Shown here: positions 4,853 to 5,663 of the stretch, one piece after another | How the letters are laid out: each line of letters starts with the position of its first letter | How positions within the stretch are numbered: position 1 is the stretch's first letter | Origin: Actinomycetota bacterium | GTDB lineage: Bacteria > Actinomycetota > Acidimicrobiia > Spongiisociales > UBA11373 | Assembly (NCBI GenBank): GCA_030688105.1 | Contig: JAUYIV010000402.1 | Location: 1 to 5,663, forward strand | Length of the DNA stretch: 5,663 bases | Direction: 5' to 3' | Notes under the pieces: model-generated | What the model was told of the DNA's origin: nothing | Seen by the model: only the letters and a program-made list of their open reading frames with translations | Database searches by the model: none | Translations under genes and position numbers: made by a program

Positions 4853-5663
4853 ATGCGCGTCTGCGTCATCGGAGCCGGATCGTGGGGCACGGCCATCGCC
4901 CGACTGGCCGGGACTGCCGCCGACACCATCCTCTGGGCGAGGAGACCTGAGCTAGCCAGAAAGATCCAGGAGACGCGGACCAACCCCGACTACCTGCCCG
5001 ACATCACCCTGCCCGAGGGCCTGTCGGCGACGGCCGACCTCGAGGAGGCGATCACCGGCGCCGACCTGCTGATCATGGCAGTGCCGTCGCATGGTTTCCG
5101 CGACGTCCTCGAGTCCGCGGGCGACGGGGTGCCGAGGGGGATCCCGATCGTCAGCCTCACGAAGGGGATCGAGACCGGCACACTGCTCCGAATGACCGAG
5201 GTGGTGCTCGAGGTGGTCGATGCCGATCCCTCGGCGGTCGGGGTTCTCACCGGCCCCAACCTCGCCCGGGAGATCGCCGCCGGCCAGCCGGCGGCAGCGG
5301 TGGTCGGGATGCCGGACGAGGCGGTGGGTGCTCGCGTCCAGGCCCTGCTGATGGGCCGGACCTTTCGGATCTACACGAACCCCGACGTCGTCGGTTGTGA
5401 AGCCGCCGGGGCGCTCAAGAACGTGATGGCGATCGCCGCCGGAATGGCCCACGGCCTTGGATACGGGGACAACTCCAAGGCCGCACTCGTCACCCGGGCC
5501 CTCGCCGAGCTGACCCGACTGGGTATCGCCATGGGCGGCCAGCCGCTGACGTTCGCCGGCCTCGCCGGGATGGGTGACCTCGTGGCCACCTGCTTCAGCG
5601 ACCAGAGCCGCAACCGCACCGTCGGTGTCGAGCTGGGGCGCGGGCGAGCCATCGACGAGATCA
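4853..5663 (+). CDS. gpsA: Glycerol-3-phosphate dehydrogenase [NAD(P)+], 3' end outside window
   Basis: GpsA reduces dihydroxyacetone phosphate to sn-glycerol 3-phosphate with NAD(P)H, supplying the backbone for phospholipid synthesis in the cytosol. The frame is open from ATG 4853 to the right edge: 270 complete codons of a family usually about 320-340 long, so roughly the last 50-70 residues lie outside. The N-terminal Rossmann domain has GAGSWGTA (7-14), WARRPE (28-33), NPDYLPDITLP (44-54), VPSHGFR (77-83) and SLTKGIE (101-107, Lys104). TGPNLAREIAAG (133-144) follows, then the C-terminal helical domain with EAAGALKN (183-190, catalytic Lys189), HGLGYGDNSKAAL (200-212), AGLAGMGDLVATC (235-247) and the substrate-binding SRNR (252-255). 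All hallmark residues present in the window are intact. There is no Shine-Dalgarno, and a TANNNT box 6 nt upstream suggests a leaderless message. It is divergent from phoH, with 79 bp between starts (43 bp if phoH starts at 4809). Confidence 0.96.
   Translation, partial: MRVCVIGAGSWGTAIARLAGTAADTILWARRPELARKIQETRTNPDYLPDITLPEGLSATADLEEAITGADLLIMAVPSHGFRDVLESAGDGVPRGIPIVSLTKGIETGTLLRMTEVVLEVVDADPSAVGVLTGPNLAREIAAGQPAAAVVGMPDEAVGARVQALLMGRTFRIYTNPDVVGCEAAGALKNVMAIAAGMAHGLGYGDNSKAALVTRALAELTRLGIAMGGQPLTFAGLAGMGDLVATCFSDQSRNRTVGVELGRGRAIDEI

Noticed and set aside
4952..5452. A 166-codon minus-strand frame opposite gpsA
   Set aside because: gpsA is unambiguous on the other strand; the shadow product is His/Arg/Gly-rich without family features.
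1..5663. CRISPR array, tRNA, rRNA, insertion-sequence ends or a complete defence system
   Set aside because: I saw no regularly spaced repeats, no cloverleaf or rRNA-like segments, no transposase motifs and no known defence-gene set. The P-loop protein and the HNH remnant are on opposite strands, unlinked, and the HNH gene is broken.

Overview
The window is high-G+C DNA with GTG/TTG starts and strong G/C preference at third codon positions. It contains a 13E12-type (DUF222/HNH) endonuclease fragment, a family almost confined to Actinobacteria. Together with the GpsA and PhoH sequences this points to an actinobacterium. An Acidimicrobiia-like lineage is plausible, but that is an impression from residue patterns and was not tested by a search.

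Layout, left to right. (1) Positions 2-112 are the tail of an unrecognised + strand gene, ending in two back-to-back hairpins. (2) Positions 216-761 (+) encode a 181-residue P-loop ATPase/kinase-like protein of the AAA_28 type. (3) Positions 880-1416 (-) are the C-terminal part of a 13E12-family HNH endonuclease gene that lacks its DUF222 N-terminal part. (4) Positions 1400-1759 (+) are an SRPBCC/AHSA1-type gene lacking its N-terminal part. Fragments 3 and 4 point away from each other and both lose their 5' ends at about 1400-1416, so the DNA there is a breakpoint: a rearrangement or a contig chimera. (5) Positions 1850-2080 (+) encode a small DUF4342-like protein whose stop lies 2 bp from the stop of the convergent gene. 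(6) Positions 2083-3348 (-) encode an MFS-type transporter. (7) Positions 3448-4773 (-, or up to 4809) encode a PIN-PhoH fusion ATPase. (8) From 4853 (+), divergent from phoH and running off the right edge, is gpsA, the NAD(P)H-dependent glycerol-3-phosphate dehydrogenase of phospholipid synthesis.

The right part (about 1417-5663) reads as ordinary chromosomal DNA: core lipid metabolism (gpsA), an RNA-related ATPase (phoH), a transporter and a small conserved protein. They do not form one evident pathway. The left part (1-1416) has an accessory character: an orphan P-loop protein and a decayed multicopy endonuclease gene. Two genes (gpsA and the DUF4342-like gene) lack a Shine-Dalgarno but have a TANNNT box 6-8 nt before the ATG, as expected for leaderless transcripts.

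I found no CRISPR array, tRNA, rRNA, insertion sequence or complete defence system. The most notable observation is the double-truncation junction near 1410.
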